NCBI RefSeq assembly: GCF_027158205.1
Contig: NZ_JAPVLU010000018.1
Span: 1-64,000, forward strand
From: Streptomyces sp. H39-S7
Lineage (GTDB): Bacteria > Actinomycetota > Actinomycetes > Streptomycetales > Streptomycetaceae
Direction: 5' to 3'
Length of the DNA: 64,000 nt
Shown: positions 54,965-63,125 of the stretch, piece after piece
Layout: every line of letters begins with the position of its first letter
Position numbering within the stretch: the first letter of the stretch is position 1
Position numbers and translations under genes: made by a program
Notes under the pieces: generated by a model
Told to the model about the DNA's origin: nothing
The model's database searches: none
The model's input: only the letters and a program-made list of their open reading frames with translations

Positions 54965-56422
54965 GTGACCAGGTCCGGCCAGGAGTACAAGGATTCGCTG
55001 CGAGACGGACGCGAGATATGGATCGACGGTGAGCGGGTCAAGGACATCACCGTCCACCCGGCCTTCCGCAACACCGTCGACTCCATCGCGGGGCTGTACG
55101 ACCTGTCCCACGACTCCCGGCACTTCGCGGCGCTCACCCGGAACGGCGTGCACCGGGCCTTCCTGATACCCCGTTCGTACGAGGACCTCGTCGCCCGCCG
55201 CACCGCGCACAAGCTCTGGGCAGAGGCGAGTTTCGGCCATCTGGGCCGCACCCCCGACTACATGGCGGCCGGGATCACGGGCTTCGCGGCAGCACCGGCA
55301 CTCTTCACCACGGACACCTTCGACGGCGCGCCCAACGTCGCCGCGTACCACCGGCGGATGTCGGAGGGCGACCTGTACCCGACGTTCACCATCACCAACC
55401 CGCAGATCGACCGGACGAAGTCCGCGGCCGAGCAGGAGGAGGACGACCTCGTCGTCCGGGTGGTGGAGGAGCGTGACGGCGGCATCGTCGTGCGCGGTGC
55501 CAAGATGATCGGGACCGCGGCGGTCTTCGGCAACGAGGTTCTCGTCGGCACCATCGAACCGCTGGCCCCGCAGGACGTCGAGCACGCGCTCTGCTTCTCG
55601 ATACCGGTCGACACCCCCGGGCTGAAGTTCATCTCCCGCACCTCCTACGAGGCCCAGGCGCGCAGCGTCTTCGACAACCCGCTCTCCTCGCGCTTCGACG
55701 AGAACGACGCCCTGCTGGTCTGCGAGGACGTCTTCGTCCCGTGGGAGAACGTGCTCGCCTACCGCAACGTCGACGTCTGCTTCGGCCAGTGGTGGCAGAC
55801 CCCCGCGTACGTGAACTTCGTCCACCAGGCGGCCACCCGCTTCTGGACCAAGCTGGAGTTCCTCACCGGCGTCGCGATCCTGCTCGCCAAGGCCAACAAC
55901 ACCTACCAGCTGCCGGCCGTGCAGATCCAGATCGGCCGCCTGATGGGCTGGGTCGCGCAGGCCAAGTCGATGGTGCTGGCCGCCGAGGCCGGGTACGAGC
56001 AGGTCGACGGCGGACGCGGCGGCGTGATGCCCGACAAGGAGATCTCCTACGCGCACCGGATCATGGCCGGTGACATCTACCCCCGGGCGATCAGCGAGAT
56101 CAAACTGCTGGCCGGCGGCGGCGTCATCCAGCTCCCCGCCTCCGCGCAGGACCTGCTGCACCCGGAGATCGGCCCCGTCCTCGCGAAGTACATCCGCTCG
56201 CCCGGACACCCGGCGCAGGACCGCGTCAAGCTGCTCAAGCTCGCCTGGGACGCCCTCGGCACGGAGTTCGCCGGACGGCACGAGCAGTACGAACGCTTCT
56301 ATCACGGCGCTCCGCACGTCTATCTGATGCAGCAGGCGTGGGAGGGCGACACCGGTGCCTGCGAGAGCCTGGCCCGGACCTGCCTCGACGGGTACGAACT
56401 GCCGCCAGTGCCCCGTGCCTGA
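54965..56422 (+). CDS. HpaB-type flavin-dependent aromatic monooxygenase (oxygenase component)
   Basis: 485-residue member of the 4-hydroxyphenylacetate 3-monooxygenase oxygenase family (acyl-CoA-dehydrogenase-like fold, uses FADH2). Segments: SLRDGREIWIDGERVKDITV, HPAFRNTVDSIAGLYDL, TITNPQIDRTKSAAEQ, RGAKMIGTAAVFGNEVLVG and VLAYRNVDVCFGQWWQT. It would hydroxylate a phenol or aminoaromatic ring ortho to the existing group. No HpaC-type flavin reductase lies in the window, so the FADH2 source is elsewhere. GTG start behind GAGGAG. First gene of the four-gene operon. Confidence 0.9.
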   Translation: MTRSGQEYKDSLRDGREIWIDGERVKDITVHPAFRNTVDSIAGLYDLSHDSRHFAALTRNGVHRAFLIPRSYEDLVARRTAHKLWAEASFGHLGRTPDYMAAGITGFAAAPALFTTDTFDGAPNVAAYHRRMSEGDLYPTFTITNPQIDRTKSAAEQEEDDLVVRVVEERDGGIVVRGAKMIGTAAVFGNEVLVGTIEPLAPQDVEHALCFSIPVDTPGLKFISRTSYEAQARSVFDNPLSSRFDENDALLVCEDVFVPWENVLAYRNVDVCFGQWWQTPAYVNFVHQAATRFWTKLEFLTGVAILLAKANNTYQLPAVQIQIGRLMGWVAQAKSMVLAAEAGYEQVDGGRGGVMPDKEISYAHRIMAGDIYPRAISEIKLLAGGGVIQLPASAQDLLHPEIGPVLAKYIRSPGHPAQDRVKLLKLAWDALGTEFAGRHEQYERFYHGAPHVYLMQQAWEGDTGACESLARTCLDGYELPPVPRA

Positions 56423-56426
56423 GGCG

Positions 56427-57872
56427 ATGGCGCACGGACGCGGCCTCGCCCTCGCCCTGCTGGCCTCGACCCAGCTCCTGCTGATCCTCGACACGGCGAT
56501 CATCAACGTGGCGCTGCCGTCCATCGGCGACGACCTCGGCACCGACGCCGCCGGCCTCTCGTTAGTGGCCAACGCGTACCTGATCACCTTCGGCGGCTTC
56601 CTGCTGCTGGCCGGACGGATCGCCGACCTCGTCGGCCACCGCCGGCTCTTCACGGCGGGGCTGGCGCTGCTGTCCGCGTCCTCCCTCGGCGGCGCCTTCG
56701 CTGGCGACGCCCGGCTGCTCGTGGCGGCCCGCGCCCTCCAAGGGGTCGGTGCGGCCTGCGCGGCCGCCGCCGCGTTCGCGCTGGTGCTGCTGCTCTTCGC
56801 CGAGGGCCCGGAACGGCACCGCGCCCTGGGGGTGTTCGCGGCACTCGGGGGGCTGGGCGGCGCGCTGGGCACGGTGCTGGGCGGCGTGCTCACCTCCGGC
56901 CTGGGCTGGCGCTCCACGTTCGTGCTGAACGTGCTGGTGGGCGTGGCGCTCATCGCCCTGACCCCGGCCGCGCTGGGGCCATTCCCCGCCCACCGCGATC
57001 GGACCGCCGCAGGCCGCGGCGGTGGCCTGCGGGAGTTCGACCTCGGGGGCGCCCTCACCGCCACCGGCGGCCTCAGCCTGATCGCGTACGCGCTGGTCGA
57101 CGCGGGTAGCGCGGGCTGGACCGGCGGCGGCACCCTCCTCGCCGGAACCGCCGGACTGCTCCTGCTGGCGGCGTTCGCGGTCATCGAGACCCGGGCCGCC
57201 CGTCCGCTGGTCCCTCCCGGCGTCCTCGGCCGGCCGACGCTCCGGCTGGCCAACATCCTCAGCGCGCTGGCGCAGATGGCGCTGTTCCCGATGTTCTTCC
57301 TGGTCAGCCTCTACCTGCAGAACGTGCTGGGCTACGCACCGGTCACCGGCGGACTCGGGCTGCTGCCGCTGTCCGCCGTCGTCGTGCTGACCGCGCCCAG
57401 GACCGGGTGGCTGGTCGCCCGCTTCGGGCTGCGTCCGGTGATGACCGCCGGATTCGCGACGGTGGCCGCCGCCACGGTGTGGCTCGCCCTGTCGCTGTCA
57501 CCGGACGGTTCCTTCGCCACCACGGTCCTCGCCCCCAGCCTGCTGATCGGGATCGGGCTGCCGCTGGTCATGGTCACCACCAACATCGCCGCGACCGCGC
57601 AGGCCGGAGCCGGTGAGACCGGACTGGTGTCGGGGCTGGTCAACACCAGCCAGCAGTTCGGCTCCGTCCTCGGACTCGCGGTACTCGTCGCGGTGGCCGC
57701 CGCCCACACCCGCACGGCGGGACACGGCGCCGCCGCCGAGACCGCGGGCTTCCGCACCGCGCTGCTCGTCGGCGCCGCGTTCGCCGCGGCCGCCACCCTC
57801 CTGACGCTGCTGCCGCGCGCCGTGTCGCGCGAGAAGGCCGACCCCACCCCCAGCACACACACATCCTTGTGA
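56427..57872 (+). CDS. MFS transporter, DHA2 (14-TMS) drug/metabolite exporter
   Basis: 481-residue MFS protein with about 14 hydrophobic segments. Motifs: LDTAIINVALPSIGDDLG (motif D1 of DHA2 exporters), LLLAGRIADLVGHRRLF (motif A), ALQGVGAACAAAAAFALVL and GALGTVLGGVLTSGLGWR (motif C, antiporter signature). ATG at 56427 is 4 nt past the HpaB stop; GTG at 56415 would overlap it. Its own stop overlaps the PrnB-like start (GTGA). It is a likely exporter of, or self-protection against, the cassette's product. Confidence 0.9.
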   Translation: MAHGRGLALALLASTQLLLILDTAIINVALPSIGDDLGTDAAGLSLVANAYLITFGGFLLLAGRIADLVGHRRLFTAGLALLSASSLGGAFAGDARLLVAARALQGVGAACAAAAAFALVLLLFAEGPERHRALGVFAALGGLGGALGTVLGGVLTSGLGWRSTFVLNVLVGVALIALTPAALGPFPAHRDRTAAGRGGGLREFDLGGALTATGGLSLIAYALVDAGSAGWTGGGTLLAGTAGLLLLAAFAVIETRAARPLVPPGVLGRPTLRLANILSALAQMALFPMFFLVSLYLQNVLGYAPVTGGLGLLPLSAVVVLTAPRTGWLVARFGLRPVMTAGFATVAAATVWLALSLSPDGSFATTVLAPSLLIGIGLPLVMVTTNIAATAQAGAGETGLVSGLVNTSQQFGSVLGLAVLVAVAAAHTRTAGHGAAAETAGFRTALLVGAAFAAAATLLTLLPRAVSREKADPTPSTHTSL

Positions 57873-58990
57873 CCCTCGGAATGACGGTGCCCCACATGTC
57901 TGTGCTCCACGTGCTCCAGGGCCAAGAGCCCTACTACCGGATCGAGGAGATACGGGGTGCCGACCCGCTGGGAGCGGACGAGGCCTGCGAGAAGCTCCGC
58001 GTCATGAACGCGGACGGCGACGTGTCCGGCATGGTCACCGCGCTGCGCGAACTCCTCCCGGCCGCCGACGTCCTCGACGACCTCTCCACCGTCGAGAACC
58101 TCGCCGCCATGCGGGACCTGGGCATCTTCCTCGGCTCGATCAAGCGGCACGGCACCGAGCCCCTGGACGCCGTACCGGAAGCGCTGCCGGTGCTGCGCGC
58201 GCTGGGCCGCCGCACCGGCATGGTCCCGCGGGACACCGTCCACCACTACACGGCCTGGAACCCGGTGGGCGCACGCCAGCGCATGTACACCGGGGACCCC
58301 ATGGAGGCCTGCCTCCAGGACGCCGTGCGCATGGTCTTCCCCAGCCTCTGCGCGTCGCTGGACGCCTGCTCGGAACTGGCCGCGCTCGAACCCCACGACA
58401 CCCGGTTCGCGGCCTGCCTCGACCGGCTCGCCGGACTCGTCCAGGCCATGGTCGATTCGATCGACTTCACCATCGCCAACGTCTCACCGGTCTTCTTCGC
58501 CCGGGTGCTGCGCCCCTACTTCGAGGAGATCACCCTCGACGGCCGCGAGTACCTCGGCCCGGCGGCGGCCCAGGTCCCGCTCTGGCTCGTCGACCTGACG
58601 CTCTGGCAGTCCGACCGCAGCGCCGGGCGGTACGAGACGTTCCTCGCCGAGTCGGTGCCCTACAGCCTCCCCGCCTGGCGCACCTTCCACGCGCGGTACA
58701 AGGGATCCCCCTCGGCGGTCGGCAAGCTCTCCTTCGCGTTCAGCTGGGAGGAGGGGGACCGGCTGCCCCCCACCCTGCGGGCCGGCGCCGTCGCGCTGGC
58801 ACGGGTGCTGCGCATCCTGAAGACCTTCCGCGCCCGGCACATCCGTATCGCCCGCGAGGCGTACAGCGACGAACTGCGGCTGTACGACTACGGGAGCGGC
58901 GGCGCACCGGTCGAACTGCTGCGCTCCGTACTCGACCTGACCCGTGAGAACGAAACGCTCGTCCGGCGCTCCACCGAAGGGGAACGATGA
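57869..58990 (+). CDS. PrnB-like enzyme (indoleamine dioxygenase superfamily)
   Basis: 373-residue protein resembling PrnB, the haem enzyme that rearranges 7-chlorotryptophan in pyrrolnitrin synthesis. Shared segments from memory of PrnB: LAAMRDLGIFLGSIKRHG, HHYTAWNP, MVDSIDFTIANVSPVFF, LRPYFEEITLDGREYLGPAA and the C-terminal FRARHIRIAREAY with GSGG. His324 lies where PrnB has its haem-ligating His. The start is uncertain: GTG 57869 is coupled to the MFS stop, with ATGs at 57881 and 57896 as alternatives. No tryptophan halogenase is nearby, so the substrate is unlikely to be chlorotryptophan. Confidence 0.85.
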   Translation: MTLGMTVPHMSVLHVLQGQEPYYRIEEIRGADPLGADEACEKLRVMNADGDVSGMVTALRELLPAADVLDDLSTVENLAAMRDLGIFLGSIKRHGTEPLDAVPEALPVLRALGRRTGMVPRDTVHHYTAWNPVGARQRMYTGDPMEACLQDAVRMVFPSLCASLDACSELAALEPHDTRFAACLDRLAGLVQAMVDSIDFTIANVSPVFFARVLRPYFEEITLDGREYLGPAAAQVPLWLVDLTLWQSDRSAGRYETFLAESVPYSLPAWRTFHARYKGSPSAVGKLSFAFSWEEGDRLPPTLRAGAVALARVLRILKTFRARHIRIAREAYSDELRLYDYGSGGAPVELLRSVLDLTRENETLVRRSTEGER

Positions 58991-60273
58991 ACCGCGTCGT
59001 CATCGCGGGAGGCGGCATCGCCGGCCTCACCGCGGCGCTCAGCCTGCACGCCGTCGGCCGCACCGACGTGCTGGTCGTCGAGGCCGCCCCGGAGATCCAG
59101 CCGGTCGGCGCCGGACTCAACATCATGCCCAACGCGGTCCGGGAGCTGGCGGCGCTGGGGCTGTACGAGGAACTGGCCGCCGTGTCGGTGCCCACCAGTG
59201 AGCTGCGCTATTACCACAGCAGCGGGAGCCTCGTCTGGCGGGAGCCGCGCGGTATCGGCGCCGGATACCGCTGGCCGCAGCTGTCGATCCACCGGGGCCG
59301 GCTGCAGGACGTGCTGGCCCGCGCGGTCCGGGAGCGGCTCGGCCGCGGGGCGATCCTCTCCGGCGCCCGCGTGGACGACTTCGCCGAGCTGCCCGGCTCG
59401 CGGCTGCGGGTGGCCGTCAGGGAGCGGGCCGGCGGGACCACCACGGACATCGGCGCGGAGATCCTGATCGGCGCGGACGGCATCCGCTCGGCGGTCCGCT
59501 CCGCCATGTACCCGGGCGAGGGCGAACCGCCGTGGAACGGCATGCTGGTCTGGCGCGGGGTGTCCTGGATGCCGGCCGACCGGGTCGCCACCTTCATGTT
59601 CATCGCGGGGAACGACCGGCAGAAGGCCGTCGTCTACCCGCTGACGGTCCCCGCCGCGCCCGGCGAGCGGGTGCTCGTCAACTGGGCGCTGGCGATGCCG
59701 GCCGAGCGGGGCGGCGCCACCCCGGACCGCAGTGCATGGAACCGCCGGGTGCCCACCGGCACGTTCCGCCACCACTACGAGGGCTGGACCTTCGAAGGGG
59801 TCGACGTGGGCGAGGTCATCGACGCCGCCGAGGCCGCCTTCGAGTACCCGATGGTGGACCGCGAACCGCTGGTGCGCTGGACCTTCGGCGGGGCGACGCT
59901 GATCGGCGACGCCGCCCACGCGATGTATCCGATCGGCTCGAACGGCGCCACCCAGTCGATCATCGACGGCCGGGCGCTGGCGCACGCGATGGCTGCCCAC
60001 GAGGACCCCGCACGGGCCCTGCTGGCGTACGAGGCCGAGCGCCGGCCGCCCATGACCGAGCTGCAGCGCTCCAACCGGCGGCTGGGCCCGGAGGTGGTCA
60101 TCAACATGGCCCACGAGCGCGCCCCCGACGGCTTCACGGACATCCACGACGTGATCCCGCGCACCGAGCTGGAGACGATCGCCAGGCGGTACGCCGTGGC
60201 GGGCGCGTTCGACCCGGCCTCGGTGAACCAGGGATCGCCGTACGACGTCCCCGCCGTCCGGCCGGCGCGCTGA
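58987..60273 (+). CDS. PhzS-like FAD-dependent monooxygenase
   Basis: 428-residue group A flavoprotein monooxygenase. FAD motif VVIAGGGIAGLTAALSL (4-20), DG motif LIGADGIRSAVR (Asp164-Gly165) and GD motif ATLIGDAAHAMYPIGSNGA (Gly307-Asp308) are intact. Long stretches echo PhzS, the phenazine monooxygenase (ELRYYHSSGSLVWREPRG, WPQLSIHRGRLQDVLARAVR), closer than to salicylate hydroxylase as I recall. ATG at 58987 overlaps the PrnB-like stop (ATGA). Phenazine core genes are absent, so it probably hydroxylates or oxidatively decarboxylates another aromatic intermediate made by the operon. Confidence 0.9.
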   Translation: MNRVVIAGGGIAGLTAALSLHAVGRTDVLVVEAAPEIQPVGAGLNIMPNAVRELAALGLYEELAAVSVPTSELRYYHSSGSLVWREPRGIGAGYRWPQLSIHRGRLQDVLARAVRERLGRGAILSGARVDDFAELPGSRLRVAVRERAGGTTTDIGAEILIGADGIRSAVRSAMYPGEGEPPWNGMLVWRGVSWMPADRVATFMFIAGNDRQKAVVYPLTVPAAPGERVLVNWALAMPAERGGATPDRSAWNRRVPTGTFRHHYEGWTFEGVDVGEVIDAAEAAFEYPMVDREPLVRWTFGGATLIGDAAHAMYPIGSNGATQSIIDGRALAHAMAAHEDPARALLAYEAERRPPMTELQRSNRRLGPEVVINMAHERAPDGFTDIHDVIPRTELETIARRYAVAGAFDPASVNQGSPYDVPAVRPAR

Positions 60274-60404
60274 GCGGACCCGCGCCGCCGCGCGCGGTGA
60301 ACGCGCCGGGGCGGATGCCTCGGCGCACGTCCGTTCGGGCGTTTGAACGACCGGATCGTGGAGAGCGGACGGACCGGGGGGCGGGACCCCGCTACCGTCG
60401 TAGC

Positions 60405-63038
60405 GTGAAGGCAATCCGTCGTTTCACCGTGCGAACTGTCCTGCCGGAACCGCTGCGTCCGCTCGGCGAACTGGCACAGAATCTGCGCTGGTCCTGGCAC
60501 CCGGAGTCCAGAGAGCTGTTCCAGAGCGTCGACGAGGAGGGCTGGCGGGCCGCTGCAGGAGACCCGGTGCGGCTGCTCGGCGCCGTCTCCAAGGAACGGC
60601 TCGGGGCCCTCGCCCAGGACCGCAGATTTCTCCGCCGTCTCTCCTCAGCCGCCGAGGACCTGACCGACTACCTCACCAATCCGCGCTGGTACCAGGGGCA
60701 GTCCTCCGAACTCCCCGCCGCCATCGCCTACTTCTCGCCCGAGTTCGGGATCACCGCGGCCCTGCCCCAGTACTCGGGCGGCCTCGGCATCCTGGCCGGG
60801 GACCACCTCAAGGCCGCCAGCGACCTCGGCGTCCCGCTGATCGGCGTCGGCCTGCTCTACCGGCACGGCTACTTCCGCCAGAGCCTCTCCCGGGAGGGCT
60901 GGCAACAGGAGCACTACCCGGTCCTCGACCCCAACGAACTGCCGCTGACCCTGCTGCGCGAGCGGGACGGCACCCCCGCCCACGTCGTCCTCGCCCTGCC
61001 CGGCGGCCGGTCGCTCACCGCCCACATCTGGAAGGCCCAGGTGGGCCGCGTCCCGCTGCTGCTCCTCGACTCCGACGTCGAGGAGAACCACCGCACGGAA
61101 CGCGATGTCACCGACCGCCTCTACGGCGGCGGCAGCGAGCACCGGCTGCTTCAGGAGATGCTGCTCGGCATCGGCGGGGTGCGCGCCGTCCGCGCGTACT
61201 GCCGGCTCACCGGGCACCCGGGCCCCGAGGTCTTCCACACCAACGAGGGCCACGCCGGATTCCTCGGGCTGGAGCGCATCCGCGAACTCGGCGGGGAAGG
61301 GCTCGACTTCGACGCGGCCGTCGAGGCGGTCCGCGCCGGCACCGTCTTCACCACCCACACACCCGTCCCCGCCGGGATCGACCGCTTCGACCGCGAGCTG
61401 GTCGGGCAGCACCTCGGCGACGGCGGCGAACTGCCAGGCGTCGACATCCAGCGGGTGCTGGAACTGGGCATGGAGACCTACTCCGGCGGCGACCCGAACG
61501 TCTTCAACATGGCGGTGATGGGGCTGCGGCTGGCCCAGCGCGCCAACGGCGTCTCCACCCTGCACGGCGCCGTCAGCCGGCAGATGTTCGCCGGGCTGTG
61601 GCCCGGGTTCGACGCCGACGAGGTGCCGATCGCCTCGATCACCAACGGGGTGCACGCCCCCACCTGGGTGGCCCCCGAGGTCTTCCGGCTCGGCGCCCGC
61701 CAGATCGGCGCGCAGCGTGCCGAGGACGCCCTGATGATCGGCGAGACCCAGCGCTGGGAGCCCGTCGCCGAGATCCCCGACCCCGCGGTGTGGGAACTCC
61801 GCCGGGTGCTGCGCGAGCAGCTGGTGGAGGACGTACGGCGCCGGGTGCGCGCCTCGTGGCGGCAGCGCGGCGCCGGCCACGCGGAGCTGGGCTGGGTGGA
61901 CGACGTCCTGGACCCGGACATCCTGACCATCGGCTTCGCCCGCCGCGTCCCGTCCTACAAGCGGCTCACCCTGATGCTCCGCGACCAGGACCGGCTGATG
62001 GACCTGCTGCTGCACCCCGAGCGGCCGATCCAGATCGTCGTCGCCGGAAAGGCCCACCCGGCGGACGACGGCGGCAAGCGGCTCGTCCAGGAGCTGGTGC
62101 GCTTCGCCGACGATCCCCGCGTGCGGCACCGCATCGTCTTCCTGCCGGACTACGACATGGGCATGGCCCAGCACCTCTACCCCGGGTGCGACGTCTGGCT
62201 CAACAACCCGCTGCGCCCCCTGGAGGCGTGCGGCACGTCGGGCATGAAGGCAGCTCTCAACGGCTGCCTCAACCTGTCCGTGCTCGACGGGTGGTGGGAC
62301 GAGTGGTTCGACGGCAACAACGGGTGGGCCATTCCCACGGCCGATGCCGGGGAGAACGGGCAGAGCACGGGCCATGATCCCGACCGCCGGGACGACATCG
62401 AGGCGACGGCGCTCTACGAGCTCATCGAGAACCAGGTCGCCCCGCGCTTCTACGACCATGACGCGAACGGCCTGCCCGCCCGCTGGATCGAGATGGTCCG
62501 GCACACCCTGGTGACCCTGGGTCCCAAGGTGCTCGCGGGACGCATGGTGCGCGACTACGTCGGGCAGCTCTACGCCCCGGCCGCCCGCGCGCACCGGACC
62601 ATCGCCGGCGACGCCGCCCGGGAACTCGCCTCCTGGAAGGCCCGGATCCGCCGGGGCTGGAACCAGGTCGCCGTCGAGCACGTGGAGACCGGCTCGGTGG
62701 GCGGCTTCCCCGAGCTGGGTTCCACCCTGACCCTGCGCGTCCAGGTGACCCTGGGCGACCTCGACACCGGCGACGTCGACGTCCAGGTGCTGTCCGGGCG
62801 GGTGGACGAAGCGGATCGGATCTCCGACCCGGCCGTCCTGTCGCTCAAGCCGTCGTCGCATCCCGACATCGAGGGCCGCAGAGTGTACGAGGGCCCGCTC
62901 ACCCTCGACCGGACGGGCCCCTTCGGCTACACCGTCCGGGTCCTGCCCACCCATCCGCTGCTCGCCGCTCCGGCGGAGCTCGGCCTGATCGCCACTCCCG
63001 CCGAGTCCGAGGGCATGACGGCGGGCATACTCCGCTGA
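60405..63038 (+). CDS. glgP: glycogen (alpha-glucan) phosphorylase
   Basis: 877-residue GT35 phosphorylase releasing glucose 1-phosphate from glycogen. N-terminal family domain (LAQNLRWSWHPESRELFQSV), YSGGLGILAGDHLKAASDLG, GETQRWEPV, SYKRLTLMLRDQDR, and the PLP-binding segment LEACGTSGMKAALNGCLNLS with Lys615. GTG at 60405 has no Shine-Dalgarno sequence; TACCGT at 60393-60398 is well placed as a -10 for a leaderless mRNA. It belongs functionally to the glg genes at 44.5-52.5 kb but is separated from glgE by the oxygenase cassette. Confidence 0.95.
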   Translation: MKAIRRFTVRTVLPEPLRPLGELAQNLRWSWHPESRELFQSVDEEGWRAAAGDPVRLLGAVSKERLGALAQDRRFLRRLSSAAEDLTDYLTNPRWYQGQSSELPAAIAYFSPEFGITAALPQYSGGLGILAGDHLKAASDLGVPLIGVGLLYRHGYFRQSLSREGWQQEHYPVLDPNELPLTLLRERDGTPAHVVLALPGGRSLTAHIWKAQVGRVPLLLLDSDVEENHRTERDVTDRLYGGGSEHRLLQEMLLGIGGVRAVRAYCRLTGHPGPEVFHTNEGHAGFLGLERIRELGGEGLDFDAAVEAVRAGTVFTTHTPVPAGIDRFDRELVGQHLGDGGELPGVDIQRVLELGMETYSGGDPNVFNMAVMGLRLAQRANGVSTLHGAVSRQMFAGLWPGFDADEVPIASITNGVHAPTWVAPEVFRLGARQIGAQRAEDALMIGETQRWEPVAEIPDPAVWELRRVLREQLVEDVRRRVRASWRQRGAGHAELGWVDDVLDPDILTIGFARRVPSYKRLTLMLRDQDRLMDLLLHPERPIQIVVAGKAHPADDGGKRLVQELVRFADDPRVRHRIVFLPDYDMGMAQHLYPGCDVWLNNPLRPLEACGTSGMKAALNGCLNLSVLDGWWDEWFDGNNGWAIPTADAGENGQSTGHDPDRRDDIEATALYELIENQVAPRFYDHDANGLPARWIEMVRHTLVTLGPKVLAGRMVRDYVGQLYAPAARAHRTIAGDAARELASWKARIRRGWNQVAVEHVETGSVGGFPELGSTLTLRVQVTLGDLDTGDVDVQVLSGRVDEADRISDPAVLSLKPSSHPDIEGRRVYEGPLTLDRTGPFGYTVRVLPTHPLLAAPAELGLIATPAESEGMTAGILR

Positions 63039-63047
63039 CGCACGAAC

Positions 63048-63087
63048 GCGACGGCCGGTACCAGGAACTCCTGGTACCGGCCGTCGC
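63048..63087. terminator. strong bidirectional terminator (glgP / helicase)
   Basis: GCGACGGCCGGTACCAGG (63048-63065) pairs perfectly with its complement at 63070-63087: 18-bp stem with an AACT loop, between convergent genes. Confidence 0.92.
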
Positions 63088-63125
63088 GCTGTTCGCTCGT
63101 GCTGTCGTGCGGTCGAGCCGTGCGG

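Noticed and set aside
54965..56422. A 4-hydroxyphenylacetate degradation cluster
   Set aside because: Only the oxygenase family is present; the flavin reductase and the ring-cleavage and downstream hpa genes are absent.
54659..57256. 865-codon minus-strand ORF over the HpaB and MFS genes
   Set aside because: Antisense shadow of two well-identified genes; composition is low-complexity.
57869..58990. A pyrrolnitrin cluster
   Set aside because: No tryptophan halogenase (prnA), second halogenase (prnC) or aminopyrrolnitrin oxygenase (prnD) is present.
58987..60273. A phenazine biosynthesis cluster
   Set aside because: PhzS-like monooxygenase alone does not make one; no phzA-G homologues are in the window.
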